From NCBI GenBank assembly GCA_018241995.1, contig JAFECT010000004.1, positions 186,001 through 250,000 on the forward strand: a stretch of DNA of 64,000 nt. Reading direction: 5' to 3'. This document shows positions 17,091 through 26,380 of the stretch, piece by piece (position 1 is the stretch's first letter; every line of letters begins with the position of its first letter). The notes beneath the pieces are model-generated. The model worked only from the letters and a program-made list of their open reading frames with translations. It made no database searches and was not told where the DNA came from. Made by a program: the position numbers and the translations under genes. This DNA comes from Pseudomonadota bacterium (GTDB lineage Bacteria > Pseudomonadota > Alphaproteobacteria > Caulobacterales > Caulobacteraceae).

Positions 17091-19301
17091 TCACGAGGCC
17101 CTGAACTTCTTCATCCCCTTGGGCGCCAGCTTGCCGGCCTGGGCGCGTTTGCCCAGCCACTCGCGCCATTCCGGCCAGGTGCGCTTGCGACCCGAGTTGT
17201 CGAACCACTCCGGCCCGGTCTCGGCGGAGAAGATCATGGCGTCCTTCAGGCCGCCCTCGCGGTAGTTCTGCAGCTTCACGCCCTTGCCGCGCGCCATCTC
17301 CGGCAGTTCGGCCAGCGGGAAAACCAGGGCCTTGCCGTTGTCGCCGATCACCGCGATCTGGTCGCCCTCGACCGGCAGGCAGACGAGCGCATCGCCGTTC
17401 AGCACCTGCTTGCCGCCGCGTTTGGAGGCCACGGCCTCCTCCTCCGGCAGGACGAAGCCGTAGCCGGCGTTGGAACCCAGCATCAGCTTGCGGCCCGGCT
17501 TGTGGGCGAAGACGGCCAGGATCTTGGACTTCTCCTCGAAGTCGACCATCAGCCTCAGCGGCTCGCCATGGCCTCTGCCCGGCGGCAGACGGTCGACCGG
17601 GATGGTGAAGAAGCGCCCGTCCGAGGCGAAGATCAGCAGCTTGTCGGTGGTCTCGGCCGGGATCAGGAAGCCGAGCTGATCGCCTTCCTTGAACTTGAGC
17701 TCCGACGGGTCCTCGACCTTGCCCTTGGTGGCGCGGATCCAGCCGCGCTCGGACAGGATCACCGTCACCGGCTCGCGCACCACGAAGGCCTCCAGCGGCG
17801 GGGCCTCGGCGATGTCGGGCGCGGCGGCGAAGCTGGTGCGGCGCGCCGACAGCAGGGCTTTGCGCACCTCCGTCAGGTCCTTGCCGATGCGGGTCCACTG
17901 GCGCGCGGGCGACTTCAAGAGGGTGTCGATGCCGTCGCGTTCGGCGGCGAGCTTCTCGTGCTCGCCCTTGATCTCCATCTCCTCCAGCTTGGCGAGGTTG
18001 CGCAGGCGGGTGTCGAGGATGAAGTCGGCCTGCAGCTCGCTCAGCGCGAATGTGGTGATCAGCTGCGCCTTGGGCTGTTCCTCCTCGCGCACGATGCGGA
18101 TCACTTCGTCGAGGTTCAGGAAGGCGATCAGCAGGCCTTCGAGCAGGTGCAGGCGCTTTTCGATGCGCTCGCGCCGCCAGTTCGACCGGCGCACCAGGAC
18201 ATCGCGGCGGTGATCCAGGAAGGCGCGCAGGCAGCCCTTCAGCCCCATCACGCCGGGCGTTCCGCGCCCGTCCAGCACGTTCATGTTGATCGAGAAGCGG
18301 GTCTCCAGGTCGGACAGCCGGAACAGGCTCTCCATCAGGACCTCGGGCTCGATGTTGCGCGACTTGGGCTCCAGCACCAGGCGCACTTCCTCGGCGGACT
18401 CGTCGCGCACGTCGCCCAGGAACACGGCCTTCTTGTTCTCGATCAGGTCGGCCAGCTGTTCGATCAGCCGCGCCTTCTGCACCTGGTACGGGATCTCGGT
18501 GATGACGATGCGCCAGAGGCCCCGGCCCATCTCCTCGACCTCCCAGCGCGCGCGCAGACGCACGCCGCCGCGGCCGGTCTCATAGGCCTCGTGGATCGAC
18601 TCCTTGGACTCCACCGCCACCCCGCCGGTCGGGAAATCCGGGCCCGGCACATGCACCATCAGGTCGGCCGTGGTCGCCTCGGGGTTCTCCAGCAACAGCA
18701 GGCAGGCGTCGATCAGCTCGGCGGCGTTGTGCGGCGGGATCGAGGTGGCCATGCCGACCGCGATGCCGGACGAGCCGTTGGCCAACAGGTTCGGGAAGGC
18801 CGCCGGCAGCACCACCGGCTCTTCGTCCTGGCCGTCGTAGGTCGGCCGGAAATCGACCGCGTCCTCGTCGATGCCGTCGAGCAGAAGCTTCGCCGCGGGC
18901 GTCAGCTTGCACTCGGTGTAGCGCATGGCCGCGGCGCTATCCCCGTCGATGTTGCCGAAGTTGCCCTGGCCGTCGACGAGCGGATAGCGCTGGGCGAAGT
19001 CCTGCGCCAGGCGCACCAGGGCGTCATAGATCGCCTGGTCCCCGTGCGGGTGATAGGAGCCCATCACCTCGCCGACCACCTTGGCGCACTTGCGCGCGGC
19101 CGTGTCGGGGTTCAGCCGCATCGCGTGCATGGCGTAGAGCACGCGCCGGTGCACCGGCTTCATGCCGTCGCGCACGTCCGGCAGGGCGCGGTGCGTGATG
19201 GTCGAGAGCGCATAGGCCAGGTAGCGGCGCGACAGCGCCTCGGCCAGCGGCTCGTCGACAATGCGGCCGTTCTCGTCGTCGGGGTTGAAGGGCTTGTTCA
19301 T
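17091..19301 (-). CDS. parC: DNA topoisomerase IV subunit A
   Basis: DNA-cleaving subunit of topoisomerase IV, which decatenates daughter chromosomes. It has 736 residues, close to other ParC proteins and shorter than GyrA. The catalytic tyrosine is Y128 in [10 protein letters not shown]. The quinolone-resistance region reads [20 protein letters not shown]89 stands where E. coli GyrA has S83 and ParC S80, and D93 where they have D87/E84. [11 protein letters not shown] and the C-terminal beta-pinwheel repeats are present. parE is not in the window. Confidence 0.96.
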   Translation of the reverse strand: MNKPFNPDDENGRIVDEPLAEALSRRYLAYALSTITHRALPDVRDGMKPVHRRVLYAMHAMRLNPDTAARKCAKVVGEVMGSYHPHGDQAIYDALVRLAQDFAQRYPLVDGQGNFGNIDGDSAAAMRYTECKLTPAAKLLLDGIDEDAVDFRPTYDGQDEEPVVLPAAFPNLLANGSSGIAVGMATSIPPHNAAELIDACLLLLENPEATTADLMVHVPGPDFPTGGVAVESKESIHEAYETGRGGVRLRARWEVEEMGRGLWRIVITEIPYQVQKARLIEQLADLIENKKAVFLGDVRDESAEEVRLVLEPKSRNIEPEVLMESLFRLSDLETRFSINMNVLDGRGTPGVMGLKGCLRAFLDHRRDVLVRRSNWRRERIEKRLHLLEGLLIAFLNLDEVIRIVREEEQPKAQLITTFALSELQADFILDTRLRNLAKLEEMEIKGEHEKLAAERDGIDTLLKSPARQWTRIGKDLTEVRKALLSARRTSFAAAPDIAEAPPLEAFVVREPVTVILSERGWIRATKGKVEDPSELKFKEGDQLGFLIPAETTDKLLIFASDGRFFTIPVDRLPPGRGHGEPLRLMVDFEEKSKILAVFAHKPGRKLMLGSNAGYGFVLPEEEAVASKRGGKQVLNGDALVCLPVEGDQIAVIGDNGKALVFPLAELPEMARGKGVKLQNYREGGLKDAMIFSAETGPEWFDNSGRKRTWPEWREWLGKRAQAGKLAPKGMKKFRAS

Positions 19302-19378
19302 CAGCGAATCGTACTCGGGCTCAGCCGCCTATTGGAGCGGTTCGCGAGCCCGAACGAAAGGGGACCGATGCGCGCGGC

Positions 19379-20443
19379 CTACTTGTCGTCGCCGCCCTCG
19401 AGCTCGGTCCGGCGCTGGTCGGTCAGGGCCTTGGCCAGGCCGTCGAGGGTGCGCTGGTCGGCGCCGTGGGCGCGCGCCAGGGCCAGCCAGGCGTCGCGGT
19501 ACTTGATCCAGGCGCGCTGGACCTTCTTCACGTCCTCGCGCTTGACCGTGCCATAGTCCGGCCAGGGACCGGTCATCACCTTGCGGTAGGCCGCGTTCAG
19601 CGCCTGGTCGGCCGACGCCAGTTCCACAGGCGTGGCGGAGAAGCCATGCGGCGCGCCCAGCCGCTGCAACAGCTCCAGGCCCTTGTCGCGCACCTCGGTC
19701 TCGTCCTCGATGACCATGGAGGCGCGGGCGGTGCCGGAAAGGTCGACCTCGTCGGTGTGGGCGGTGACGTAAGTTTCCTCAGCCTTGGCGAAGACCGGAT
19801 AGGCCGCGCGCGCCGGAGCCGGCCAGGCGCCCACCAGGGCTGCAATCTTCTTCTTACGCTCCACCTCACCGAGGTCCTGTGCGCGCGACGAGCAGAAGCC
19901 GCCGAGATAGCCGCTGGTGGCGTGGTCGCAGGCGTCATAGCGCTCGAACGCGGCCCCAGCCGCCTTCTGCGCCTCCAGGAATTCGATCCGGCCCATGATC
20001 TCCATCGGCGCGGCGCCTTCCGGCCCGTCGGCGCAGGCGAAATGGATGGCCATGTCGAGGTCGCGCTTCACCCCGTCGCCGTTGGCGTAGACGGCGGCCA
20101 GCAGCACGTTGCCGCCCAGCGGACTGCCGTCCTTGCCGCCAGCTTCGATGTAGGCGCACTGGCGGGCGCGGGTGACGTCCTGGCTGCGGCCGATGCCGAA
20201 ATAGAGCGTCTGGGAATCGCAGCTCTTCAGGCCCGCGCGGTCGCTGGGGCTGGGCAGGTCGGCCGGGGGCGGCGCCAGCTTCGCGTGGGCCTTGCAGACG
20301 GCGGCGACCTTGGCGTAGTCGCCGCCCTCCTTGCCGAACTCGTCCCAGCTGTGGGCCTGGCCGCCGGCCCTGACCCCTATCGCCGTCGCCGCCGCCAGGG
20401 TCGCGCCCAAGGCGGCGGCCGCCATCATCACCCTACGCTGCAT
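19379..20443 (-). CDS. Exported protein with Sel1-like and LprI-like regions
   Basis: The ATG at 20443 gives 354 residues with a signal peptide ending near AIGVRAGG. The middle (about 80-150) has short helical-repeat features (LGGNVLLAAVYANGDGVKRDLDMAIHFA) like Sel1 repeats. The last ~90 residues (DQALNAAYRKVM, VQRAWIKYRDAWLALARAHG, LTDQRRTEL) match the LprI-like lysozyme-inhibitor domain pattern. Probably periplasmic. The two-part architecture is my reading of the sequence. It lies 77 nt upstream of parC on the same strand. Confidence 0.72.
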   Translation of the reverse strand: MQRRVMMAAAALGATLAAATAIGVRAGGQAHSWDEFGKEGGDYAKVAAVCKAHAKLAPPPADLPSPSDRAGLKSCDSQTLYFGIGRSQDVTRARQCAYIEAGGKDGSPLGGNVLLAAVYANGDGVKRDLDMAIHFACADGPEGAAPMEIMGRIEFLEAQKAAGAAFERYDACDHATSGYLGGFCSSRAQDLGEVERKKKIAALVGAWPAPARAAYPVFAKAEETYVTAHTDEVDLSGTARASMVIEDETEVRDKGLELLQRLGAPHGFSATPVELASADQALNAAYRKVMTGPWPDYGTVKREDVKKVQRAWIKYRDAWLALARAHGADQRTLDGLAKALTDQRRTELEGGDDK

Positions 20444-20497
20444 GGTCCCCACTCCAGGCCTCGATGGCCGGAGAAGGCGCCGCGCCGCCCGCCTATG

Positions 20498-21163
20498 TCA
20501 ACGCTTGCGCACGGCGTAGGTCAGGTGGGTCACGCGCGGCGAAGACTCCGAACGGATCGGCTCCAGCGCGATGCGGCTTGCGTCCACGGTGTCGAACAGC
20601 CGCGCGCCGGAGCCGTACAGCACCGGCGACACCGCGACCGAGAATTCGTCGATCAGGCCGGCGTTCAGGTACTGCTGGATGGTCTCGGCCCCGCCCGCGA
20701 TGCGGATGTCCCGGTCGCCGGCGACGGCGCGCGCCTGGTCCAGCGCGGACTCGATGCCGTCATTGACGAAGTGGAAGGTGGTGCCGCCGGGCCGTTCCCA
20801 GGGCGCGCGCTGCTCGTGCGTCACGACGAAGACCGGGGTGTGGAAGGGCGCGTTCTCGGGCCAGGCCAGGGCCCCGCCGTCGAACATGCGCTTGCCCATG
20901 ATGCTGACGCCGGTCCGCTCGTAGGTGTGCCGGAGGATGTCGTTGTCCAGGCCCTCCTCGCCGCCTTCGCCCAGCTTCAGGTTCTCGCGGAAGAAGCGCT
21001 GCGGGAAGACCCAGGCCTGCAGCTCCCTCCACTTGCCCATCCAGTTCTGCACTCGCGGATCGCTCTGGCCCTCGGGCGAGAACACGATCTCAAGCGGCAC
21101 GGGGTCGGGCGCCATGAACCCGTCGAGCGACATCGAAACACTGAAAAACACTTTCCCGGCCAT
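20498..21163 (-). CDS. Dihydrofolate reductase-like (RibD C-terminal) protein
   Basis: A 221-residue protein of the RibD C-terminal/DHFR-like fold. It begins KVFFSVSMSLDGFMAPD, has GVSIMGKRMFDGG in the middle, and IRIAGGAETIQQYLNAGLIDEF for nucleotide binding. It is probably an NADPH-dependent reductase of unknown substrate. Its ATG shares one base with the stop of the upstream SRPBCC gene (TGATG). It is the last gene of an arsR-SRPBCC-reductase operon. Confidence 0.85.
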   Translation of the reverse strand: MAGKVFFSVSMSLDGFMAPDPVPLEIVFSPEGQSDPRVQNWMGKWRELQAWVFPQRFFRENLKLGEGGEEGLDNDILRHTYERTGVSIMGKRMFDGGALAWPENAPFHTPVFVVTHEQRAPWERPGGTTFHFVNDGIESALDQARAVAGDRDIRIAGGAETIQQYLNAGLIDEFSVAVSPVLYGSGARLFDTVDASRIALEPIRSESSPRVTHLTYAVRKR

Positions 21164-21645
21164 CAGCCTTCAACTCCCTTGGAAACCATCTCTGTGACGT
21201 AGGCGGCGAGGTTGGCGAGCGTCTGATTGCCCGCCTCGATAGCGTGATATTTCTCGACCACGTGGTCGCGCATTTCCTTGGTGGGGAAGACGGCGCGCAT
21301 CTCGACCCAGGTGGCGTCGCCCTCGGCCCTGAAGCTGATCACCGAGTGGAAGGCGTTCGGATCGTCGCGGCGCTCGCCGTGCAGCATGGCGATGCGCTCC
21401 GGCGGCTTGATCGTGGTCCAGGTGATCCACTCCTGATAGTCCGTGCCGTCCGGCCCGTGCATCACGAAGTCCCAGTCCCCGCCGACGCGGAACTCGAAGG
21501 CGCGTGTGGTTGTGGTGAAGCCGTCGGGCCCCCACCACCGCGACAGGTGCCGCACGTCGCTGAACGCCTCGAACACCAGCTCGCGCGGGGCGTCGATCAG
21601 GCGAGAGATGACGATCTCGCGGTCGGCTGTGCTCGTTGCGGTCAA
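21163..21645 (-). CDS. SRPBCC (AHSA1-like) domain protein
   Basis: A 160-residue single-domain protein of the START/SRPBCC fold. ISRLIDAPRELVFEAFSDVR, then WWGPDGFTTT, is the signature of the AHSA1-like group. It starts at a TTG at 21645 that overlaps the arsR stop (TTGA), with GGGAAG just upstream. No ATG is available before the domain begins, and the domain starts right after this codon. Pairing with an ArsR regulator is common for the family. Ligand unknown. Confidence 0.85.
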   Translation of the reverse strand: MTATSTADREIVISRLIDAPRELVFEAFSDVRHLSRWWGPDGFTTTTRAFEFRVGGDWDFVMHGPDGTDYQEWITWTTIKPPERIAMLHGERRDDPNAFHSVISFRAEGDATWVEMRAVFPTKEMRDHVVEKYHAIEAGNQTLANLAAYVTEMVSKGVEG

Positions 21646-21983
21646 TCCTCTTCCCTCGCCTGCTTGAGCTCCTGCACATAGGCGTCCAGGCGCTCGAAAC
21701 TCTCGTTCCAGAACTGCTCGAACCCGCCGGCCCACTCGGCCACCGGCTTCAGCTTGCACGCGTCCAGGCCGTAGAGGCGCTGCTTGCCGTCCTTGCGGTC
21801 GCGCACCAGCCCGACCTCGCGCAGCACCCGCAGGTGCTTGGAAGCGCCCGGCTGGGTCATGCCCAGCGCCGCGGCCAGTTCCGTCACCGGCCGCTCGCCC
21901 GAGCGCAGCAGCACCAGGATGTCCCGGCGCTGGGGTTCGGCGATGGCGTTGAAGACGTCCGAAGTGGTTGAAGCCCGTGCCAT
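21642..21983 (-). CDS. ArsR-family transcriptional regulator
   Basis: A 113-residue winged-helix repressor. FNAIAEPQRRDILVLLRSGE, then TELAAALGMTQPGASKHLRVL, contains the recognition helix. It lacks the metal-binding cysteine motif (CxC) of ArsR/SmtB sensors, so it is probably not a metal sensor. It heads an operon with the SRPBCC and DHFR-like genes. A palindrome lies inside its own promoter, suggesting autorepression. Confidence 0.9.
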   Translation of the reverse strand: MARASTTSDVFNAIAEPQRRDILVLLRSGERPVTELAAALGMTQPGASKHLRVLREVGLVRDRKDGKQRLYGLDACKLKPVAEWAGGFEQFWNESFERLDAYVQELKQAREED

Positions 21984-21991
21984 GGGCGCGA

Positions 21992-22019
21992 GTCATATTC
22001 CGATATCGGCATGCGTCAA
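21992..22019 (-). promoter_or_regulatory. arsR promoter with internal palindrome
   Basis: On the minus strand, TTGACG (22014-22019) and TATGAC (21992-21997) are 16 nt apart. The spacer contains the palindrome CCGATATCGG (22000-22009). A bound repressor would block RNA polymerase. The ATG at 21983 is only 8 nt past the -10, so the mRNA may be leaderless. The operator role is inferred. Confidence 0.5.
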
Positions 22020-22062
22020 GCCGCGAATGACGAACCGCCGGATTCCTGCAGCGAACGACGAC

Positions 22063-22794
22063 CTAGAGTCGCCCCGCCTCGGTCAGCTTGTCGACCAGCC
22101 AAACGCGCGATGGCGGCAGGGGCCGGTTCAGGGGATTGAAGACGTTCAGTTCGAGGAAATGAGCGGTCAGGGCCAGGCCTGCGCCCACGTCGCCGGCGCG
22201 CAGGCCGCCCTGCGCCGACAGCAGGAACGGCGGCAGGGCCAGGAGGCGGTCCCTGTAGGGTTCGCCCGCCTCACGGCTGACGGCGCGGCCGGACTTGGGG
22301 CTGACCCAGATCAGATCGTCGGTCGAGCCGGTGGCGGCGCAGCGCGAGAAGTCCAACCCGAAGCCTAGCTCTTCCAGCAAGCCCGCCTCGAAGCGCACGA
22401 ACACCGCGGGCCAGATTTCAGCGTGGGTCAGGGCCAGCGTCAGGGCCTCGAAGGCCAGGAAGGCGCCAGGATGCGCCTCGCGCTCAGGCAGAGCGCCTTG
22501 CGCCACCGCTGCGGCGGCCGACAGGCCCGCCAGCGCCAGAGGATCGTCGAACAGGGCGGACGGCCCCTCGCCCACCGGCTCCAGCTGGGCGGATCCCAGC
22601 TGCTCGGAGGTGCGCGAGCGATAGCCCACGATCACGCGCGCGCCGGGCTGCAGGAAGGGCTTCATCCGCCGGGACGCGCCGCCCGCGACATGGGCGACGT
22701 AGCGCCCGCGGCTCTCGGTCAGCAGATCGACGATCGCGCCCGCCTCGCCATGGGCGCGGGCGGCCAGCACATAGGCGTCGTCGGTCCACTCCAT
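22063..22794 (-). CDS. recO: DNA repair protein RecO
   Basis: Helps load RecA at gaps in the RecFOR pathway. It has 243 residues. It begins MEWTDDAYVLAARAHGEAGAIVDLLTE, the N-terminal OB-fold pattern of RecO (a short beta strand followed by GE and vvxxLT). VAGGASRRMKPFLQPG is the second family block. The helical C-terminal half contains FVRFEAGLLEELGFGLDFSRC, also typical. It is the last gene of the leftward pyrE operon. The zinc-finger cysteines of some RecO proteins are reduced to one here. Confidence 0.92.
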   Translation of the reverse strand: MEWTDDAYVLAARAHGEAGAIVDLLTESRGRYVAHVAGGASRRMKPFLQPGARVIVGYRSRTSEQLGSAQLEPVGEGPSALFDDPLALAGLSAAAAVAQGALPEREAHPGAFLAFEALTLALTHAEIWPAVFVRFEAGLLEELGFGLDFSRCAATGSTDDLIWVSPKSGRAVSREAGEPYRDRLLALPPFLLSAQGGLRAGDVGAGLALTAHFLELNVFNPLNRPLPPSRVWLVDKLTEAGRL

Positions 22795-22798
22795 GGGC

Positions 22799-23623
22799 TC
22801 AGTCGGGCTCCGGCAGCCCCGCGAAGATCGGCTCCAGCTCCGGCGACCAGGCGAACGGCAGGTCGAAGCGGTTGGACAGGACGCCCGCGACCTCGCCCGG
22901 CGCGAGCACCGTCGTCTCCAGCGAACCGTCCGGCCCGCGCATCGTGAACTCGCGGTTCAGCAGGCCGATGCGCCCGCCGTCTTCCAGCAGCCGGGCCACG
23001 CGCAGGCTTTGCACGAAGGGCGAGGACGGATGGGTCGCCACCCACCAGTTGGAAAGCTCCAGGTCGATGTCCGCCTGCGGCTCCAGGCTCAGGAGGTACA
23101 TCGGCAGGCGCTCGTCCAGCGGGGTCTGCAGCTCGATCAGTAGTTCATGGCCGTTCGGCGTGACGCGATAGGTCCCATGCGGGGTGCGCTGGGGCTCGTC
23201 GGTGTTCAGGCGCAGCGGGGCGCTCATCGCCTCGCGGCCGAAGCCGACGTCGCAGAGCCAGGCCTCGCCGTCCAGTTCCACGAACAGGGCCTCGTGGGTG
23301 CGTGGCGTGATCCGGTCAGCCGGCTGGCCCCACACCACCCGCGCGCCCAGCGGCACCACGCGGAAGCCGATGGCTTCCAGCACCGCGGCGAACAGGCCGT
23401 TGTGCTCATAGCAGTAGCCGCCCCGCCCCTCGCTCACGAGCTTGCGCTCAAGGCTGGCGGGATCGAGCGCGGGCGGGCGGCCCAGCAGTATGTCGAGGTT
23501 CTCGAACGGAATGGCCTGCGGGTGGGCCCGGTGAAGGCCCTGCAGGGTCTCCAGGGTCGGCGTCGCGTCGCCCTCATAGCCGATGCGCGCGAAATAGGCG
23601 TCCAGGTCCAGGGTATGGCTCAA
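22799..23623 (-). CDS. nat: Arylamine N-acetyltransferase
   Basis: Acetyl-CoA-dependent transferase acting on arylamines and hydrazines. It has 274 residues, normal for bacterial NAT. The triad is C71 (GRGGYCYEHN), H110 (PRTHEALFVE) and D125 (WLCDVGFG). FENLDILLG near the start is also typical. Its start overlaps the era stop by 4 nt, and recO follows after 4 nt. It is thus embedded in the era-recO operon although unrelated by pathway. Confidence 0.94.
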   Translation of the reverse strand: MSHTLDLDAYFARIGYEGDATPTLETLQGLHRAHPQAIPFENLDILLGRPPALDPASLERKLVSEGRGGYCYEHNGLFAAVLEAIGFRVVPLGARVVWGQPADRITPRTHEALFVELDGEAWLCDVGFGREAMSAPLRLNTDEPQRTPHGTYRVTPNGHELLIELQTPLDERLPMYLLSLEPQADIDLELSNWWVATHPSSPFVQSLRVARLLEDGGRIGLLNREFTMRGPDGSLETTVLAPGEVAGVLSNRFDLPFAWSPELEPIFAGLPEPD

Positions 23624-24588
23624 ACGTCGAACTCCAGGCCGAACTGAGCGTAGAGGGCGCGGTCATCCTGCCAGCCCTCCTTGACCTGCACGTGGATGAA
23701 CAGGTGCACCTTACGGTCCAGCAGCACCTCCAGCTCCTCACGCGCTTTCTGGCCGATCCATTTGAGGGTCTGGCCATTCTTGCCCAGGATGATCGGCCGC
23801 TGGCTGTCGCGTTCGACATAGATGGTCTGCTCGATGCGCACCGAGCCGTCGTTCAGGTCCTTGAACTGGGTGGTCTCCACCGCCGCCGCATAGGGCAGCT
23901 CCTCGTGGACCCGCAGATACAGCTTTTCGCGGGTGATCTCGGAAGCCAGCACCCGCTGCGGCACGTCGGCGCTCTGGTCGGCGGGATAGAGCCAGGGCCC
24001 GGCCGGCATCAGGCCGCACATGTAGGCCAAGAGGTCCTCGACGCCCGATCCGGTCGCGGCCGAGATCATGAACACCTCGGAATAGACGCCGGATTTGTGC
24101 AGGGCGTCGGCCACCGCCAGCATCCGCTCGCGCTTGACCCCGTCGATCTTGTTGAGCGCCAGGACGGCGGTGCGGCCCGTGGATTTCAGGCCTTCGATGA
24201 TGGAGTCAACGTCATCGACCGCGCGCCGGTCCGCGGCGCTGGCGTCGGCCTTCTCGGCCACGGCCATCTGCGCCTGGACATCGACCAGATGCAGGATCGC
24301 GTCGGCGTCCTGGGCCCCGCTCCAGGCAGAGGCGACCATGGCGCGATCCAGACGCCGGCGCGGCTTGAAGATGCCGGGGGTGTCGACCAGCACGATCTGG
24401 GTGTCGCCGTGGATCACCACGCCCCGCACAGGAAATCGGGTGGTCTGCACCTTCTGGGTCACGATCGAGACCTTGGTCCCGACCAGGCGGTTGACCAGGG
24501 TGGACTTGCCCGCGTTGGGCGCGCCGATCACGGCGACAAAGCCGGCCTTGGTGGTCTTGGGGTCGTCGGAGGTGGTCAGGTCGTTCAC
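23620..24588 (-). CDS. era: GTPase Era
   Basis: Ribosome-assembly GTPase that binds 16S rRNA. It has 322 residues from a GTG that overlaps the rnc stop by 4 nt. GAPNAGKST (G1), DTPG (G3) and NKID (G4) form the GTPase domain. The KH domain near the C-terminus contains PIILGKNGQTLKWIGQKA. An Ala/Asp-rich insertion, AVAEKADASAADRRAVDD, lies between G3 and G4 and makes this domain slightly longer than usual. Confidence 0.96.
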   Translation of the reverse strand: MNDLTTSDDPKTTKAGFVAVIGAPNAGKSTLVNRLVGTKVSIVTQKVQTTRFPVRGVVIHGDTQIVLVDTPGIFKPRRRLDRAMVASAWSGAQDADAILHLVDVQAQMAVAEKADASAADRRAVDDVDSIIEGLKSTGRTAVLALNKIDGVKRERMLAVADALHKSGVYSEVFMISAATGSGVEDLLAYMCGLMPAGPWLYPADQSADVPQRVLASEITREKLYLRVHEELPYAAAVETTQFKDLNDGSVRIEQTIYVERDSQRPIILGKNGQTLKWIGQKAREELEVLLDRKVHLFIHVQVKEGWQDDRALYAQFGLEFDV

Positions 24589-25292
24589 AGCAGTCCTTCA
24601 CGTCGCAACAGGGCGGTCGCCGCCGCCTTTTCCGCATCCTGGCGCGAGCGGCCTTCGGCGCGGGCGGGCTCAACGCCCTTGATGGTCACCTCCACGGTGA
24701 AGCGGGGCGCATGGTCAGGCCCCTCGCGGCCGACCACCTGGTAGCTCGGCGTGGAAAGCCCGCGCCCGGCGGCCCACTCCTGCAGATGGGACTTCGGGTT
24801 CAGGGTCTCAACCGAGCCCAGGGCCTGAATCTCGCGCTCCCACAGCGGTCCGAACACACCCCTGGCCGCCTCCAGCCCGCCGTCGAAATAGACCGCGGCG
24901 ATCAGGGCCTCGCAGGCGTCGCCCAGTATGGTCTTGTTGGATCGGCCGCCCGACTTGCTCTCCCCCGCCGCCATGCGCAGGGCCGGGCCGACGCCCAGGC
25001 TCTCGGCGACGCGGGCGCAGACATCGCGGCTGACCAGCACGTGCAGGCGCTTGGACAGCTCGCCTTCTTCGGCCTCGGGGTAGAGCCGCATCAGCCGCTC
25101 CGCCACGATCAGGCCCAGCACCCGGTCGCCCAGGAACTCCAGCCGCTCGTTGTCGCCCGGCGCGCCGCGCTTGGGCTTGGCGCCCTCGCCCACGCTGGAA
25201 TGGGTCAGCGCCCGCTCCAGACGGTTCGGGTCCTTGAAGGCGTGACCGATCTTTCGTTCGAGCTCAGCGACCGCGATTTCGCGGGCGTTCAT
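24585..25292 (-). CDS. rnc: Ribonuclease III
   Basis: Double-stranded-RNA endonuclease for rRNA and mRNA processing. The ATG at 25292 gives 235 residues and overlaps the lepB stop (ATGA). NERLEFLGDRVLGL is the catalytic signature, and GDACEALIAAVYFDGG provides the second set of metal-binding acids. A dsRNA-binding domain with NPKSHLQEWA and ARAEGRSRQDAEKAAA fills the C-terminal 70 residues. Confidence 0.96.
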   Translation of the reverse strand: MNAREIAVAELERKIGHAFKDPNRLERALTHSSVGEGAKPKRGAPGDNERLEFLGDRVLGLIVAERLMRLYPEAEEGELSKRLHVLVSRDVCARVAESLGVGPALRMAAGESKSGGRSNKTILGDACEALIAAVYFDGGLEAARGVFGPLWEREIQALGSVETLNPKSHLQEWAAGRGLSTPSYQVVGREGPDHAPRFTVEVTIKGVEPARAEGRSRQDAEKAAATALLRREGLL

Positions 25293-26335
25293 TGCAGTCC
25301 GTGGAAGAACCGGCTCAGCCGCAGCTTGGTGAACCAGGTCCAGGGCTTCCACAGGCTCGCGCCCGGATGCCAGGAGAACATGATCACCCGCGCGCGCCCG
25401 ACCAGGTTCTCGGCCGGCACATAGCCGACGCCGTCCTCGGCGACCGGCACGCGGCTGTCCTGCGAGTTGTCGCGGTTGTCGCCCATCATGAAGTAGTAGC
25501 CGGCCGGCACCGTGTAGACCGGCGTGGTGTCGAGCCGGTGATAGGGGCCGAAGTCCTGCATCAGGTGGACTTTGCCGCCCGGCAGGGTCTCGCGGTACTG
25601 CTGGATGTCGTTGTCCTTGGCCTCGTCCGGCGGCAGGATCGCGGGCTTGCCGGTGTGGACGTTCGGGACCGCCTTGCCGTTGATGTAGAGCTGATTGTCC
25701 AGCATCTGGATCTGGTCGCCCGGCAGGCCGATCACGCGCTTGATGTAGTCGGTCTTGTTGTCCCGCGGCAGCTTGAACACCACCACGTCGCCGCGATGGG
25801 GCATGGTGTTGAACAGCCGGCCCTTGATGATCGGCGGGCTGAACGGCATCGAATGCTTGGAATAGCCGTAGTCCCACTTGGACACGATGATGTAGTCACC
25901 CTCGTAGAGGTTCGGCTCCATCGACGCGGACGGGATGGTGAAGGGCTGGAACAGGAACACCCTCAGCACCAGCGCGATCAGCAGGGCGTAGAGGATGGTC
26001 TTGGCGATCTCGAACACCTCGTCCTTGGCCTGCTCCCCGGCCTCGGGCGCTTCCTCGTCCTCGTGGACGTGCGCGCCGGCGTCGGCGGCGACCACCGCCT
26101 CGGCGGCGGGGGCCTCCATCGGAGCAACGGGCGCCTCGGGGACCGGTTCCGGCTGAACTTCCGGCGCGGCTTCGACAGGCTCAGCGTGCGCGGCCTCGGC
26201 GAAATGGGCCTGGCCCGCCTCCGCTTCGACAGCTTCAGTGGCTTCGGCCGGAGCCTCCGCAGCGGCGTGCGACGTGTCGGCCGCGCCTTCGGCGGGCGCG
26301 TGCGGGTCGCGCGTCTCGGGGGTGTCGTTGCTCAT
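25289..26335 (-). CDS. lepB: Signal peptidase I with long acidic N-terminal tail
   Basis: Membrane serine protease that removes signal peptides. It has 348 residues. The catalytic dyad is S138 (TIPSASMEPNL) and K199 (DYIKRVIGLPGD), and GDNRDNSQDSR is the box E motif. One membrane helix lies at about 111-128. Ahead of it is an unusual tail of about 105 residues, almost entirely Ala, Glu, Pro and Val, predicted disordered and cytoplasmic. Typical enzymes have only a few residues there. Confidence 0.95.
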   Translation of the reverse strand: MSNDTPETRDPHAPAEGAADTSHAAAEAPAEATEAVEAEAGQAHFAEAAHAEPVEAAPEVQPEPVPEAPVAPMEAPAAEAVVAADAGAHVHEDEEAPEAGEQAKDEVFEIAKTILYALLIALVLRVFLFQPFTIPSASMEPNLYEGDYIIVSKWDYGYSKHSMPFSPPIIKGRLFNTMPHRGDVVVFKLPRDNKTDYIKRVIGLPGDQIQMLDNQLYINGKAVPNVHTGKPAILPPDEAKDNDIQQYRETLPGGKVHLMQDFGPYHRLDTTPVYTVPAGYYFMMGDNRDNSQDSRVPVAEDGVGYVPAENLVGRARVIMFSWHPGASLWKPWTWFTKLRLSRFFHGLQ

Positions 26336-26380
26336 CGAGCGGTCATCCAGCCATGAAATCGAACGGGTTTGGGTAAGCCG

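Noticed and set aside
17067..19556. 829-codon plus-strand frame opposite parC
   Set aside because: Composition (His, Gln, Arg, Leu-rich, no motifs) is that of an antisense shadow of a well-conserved gene.
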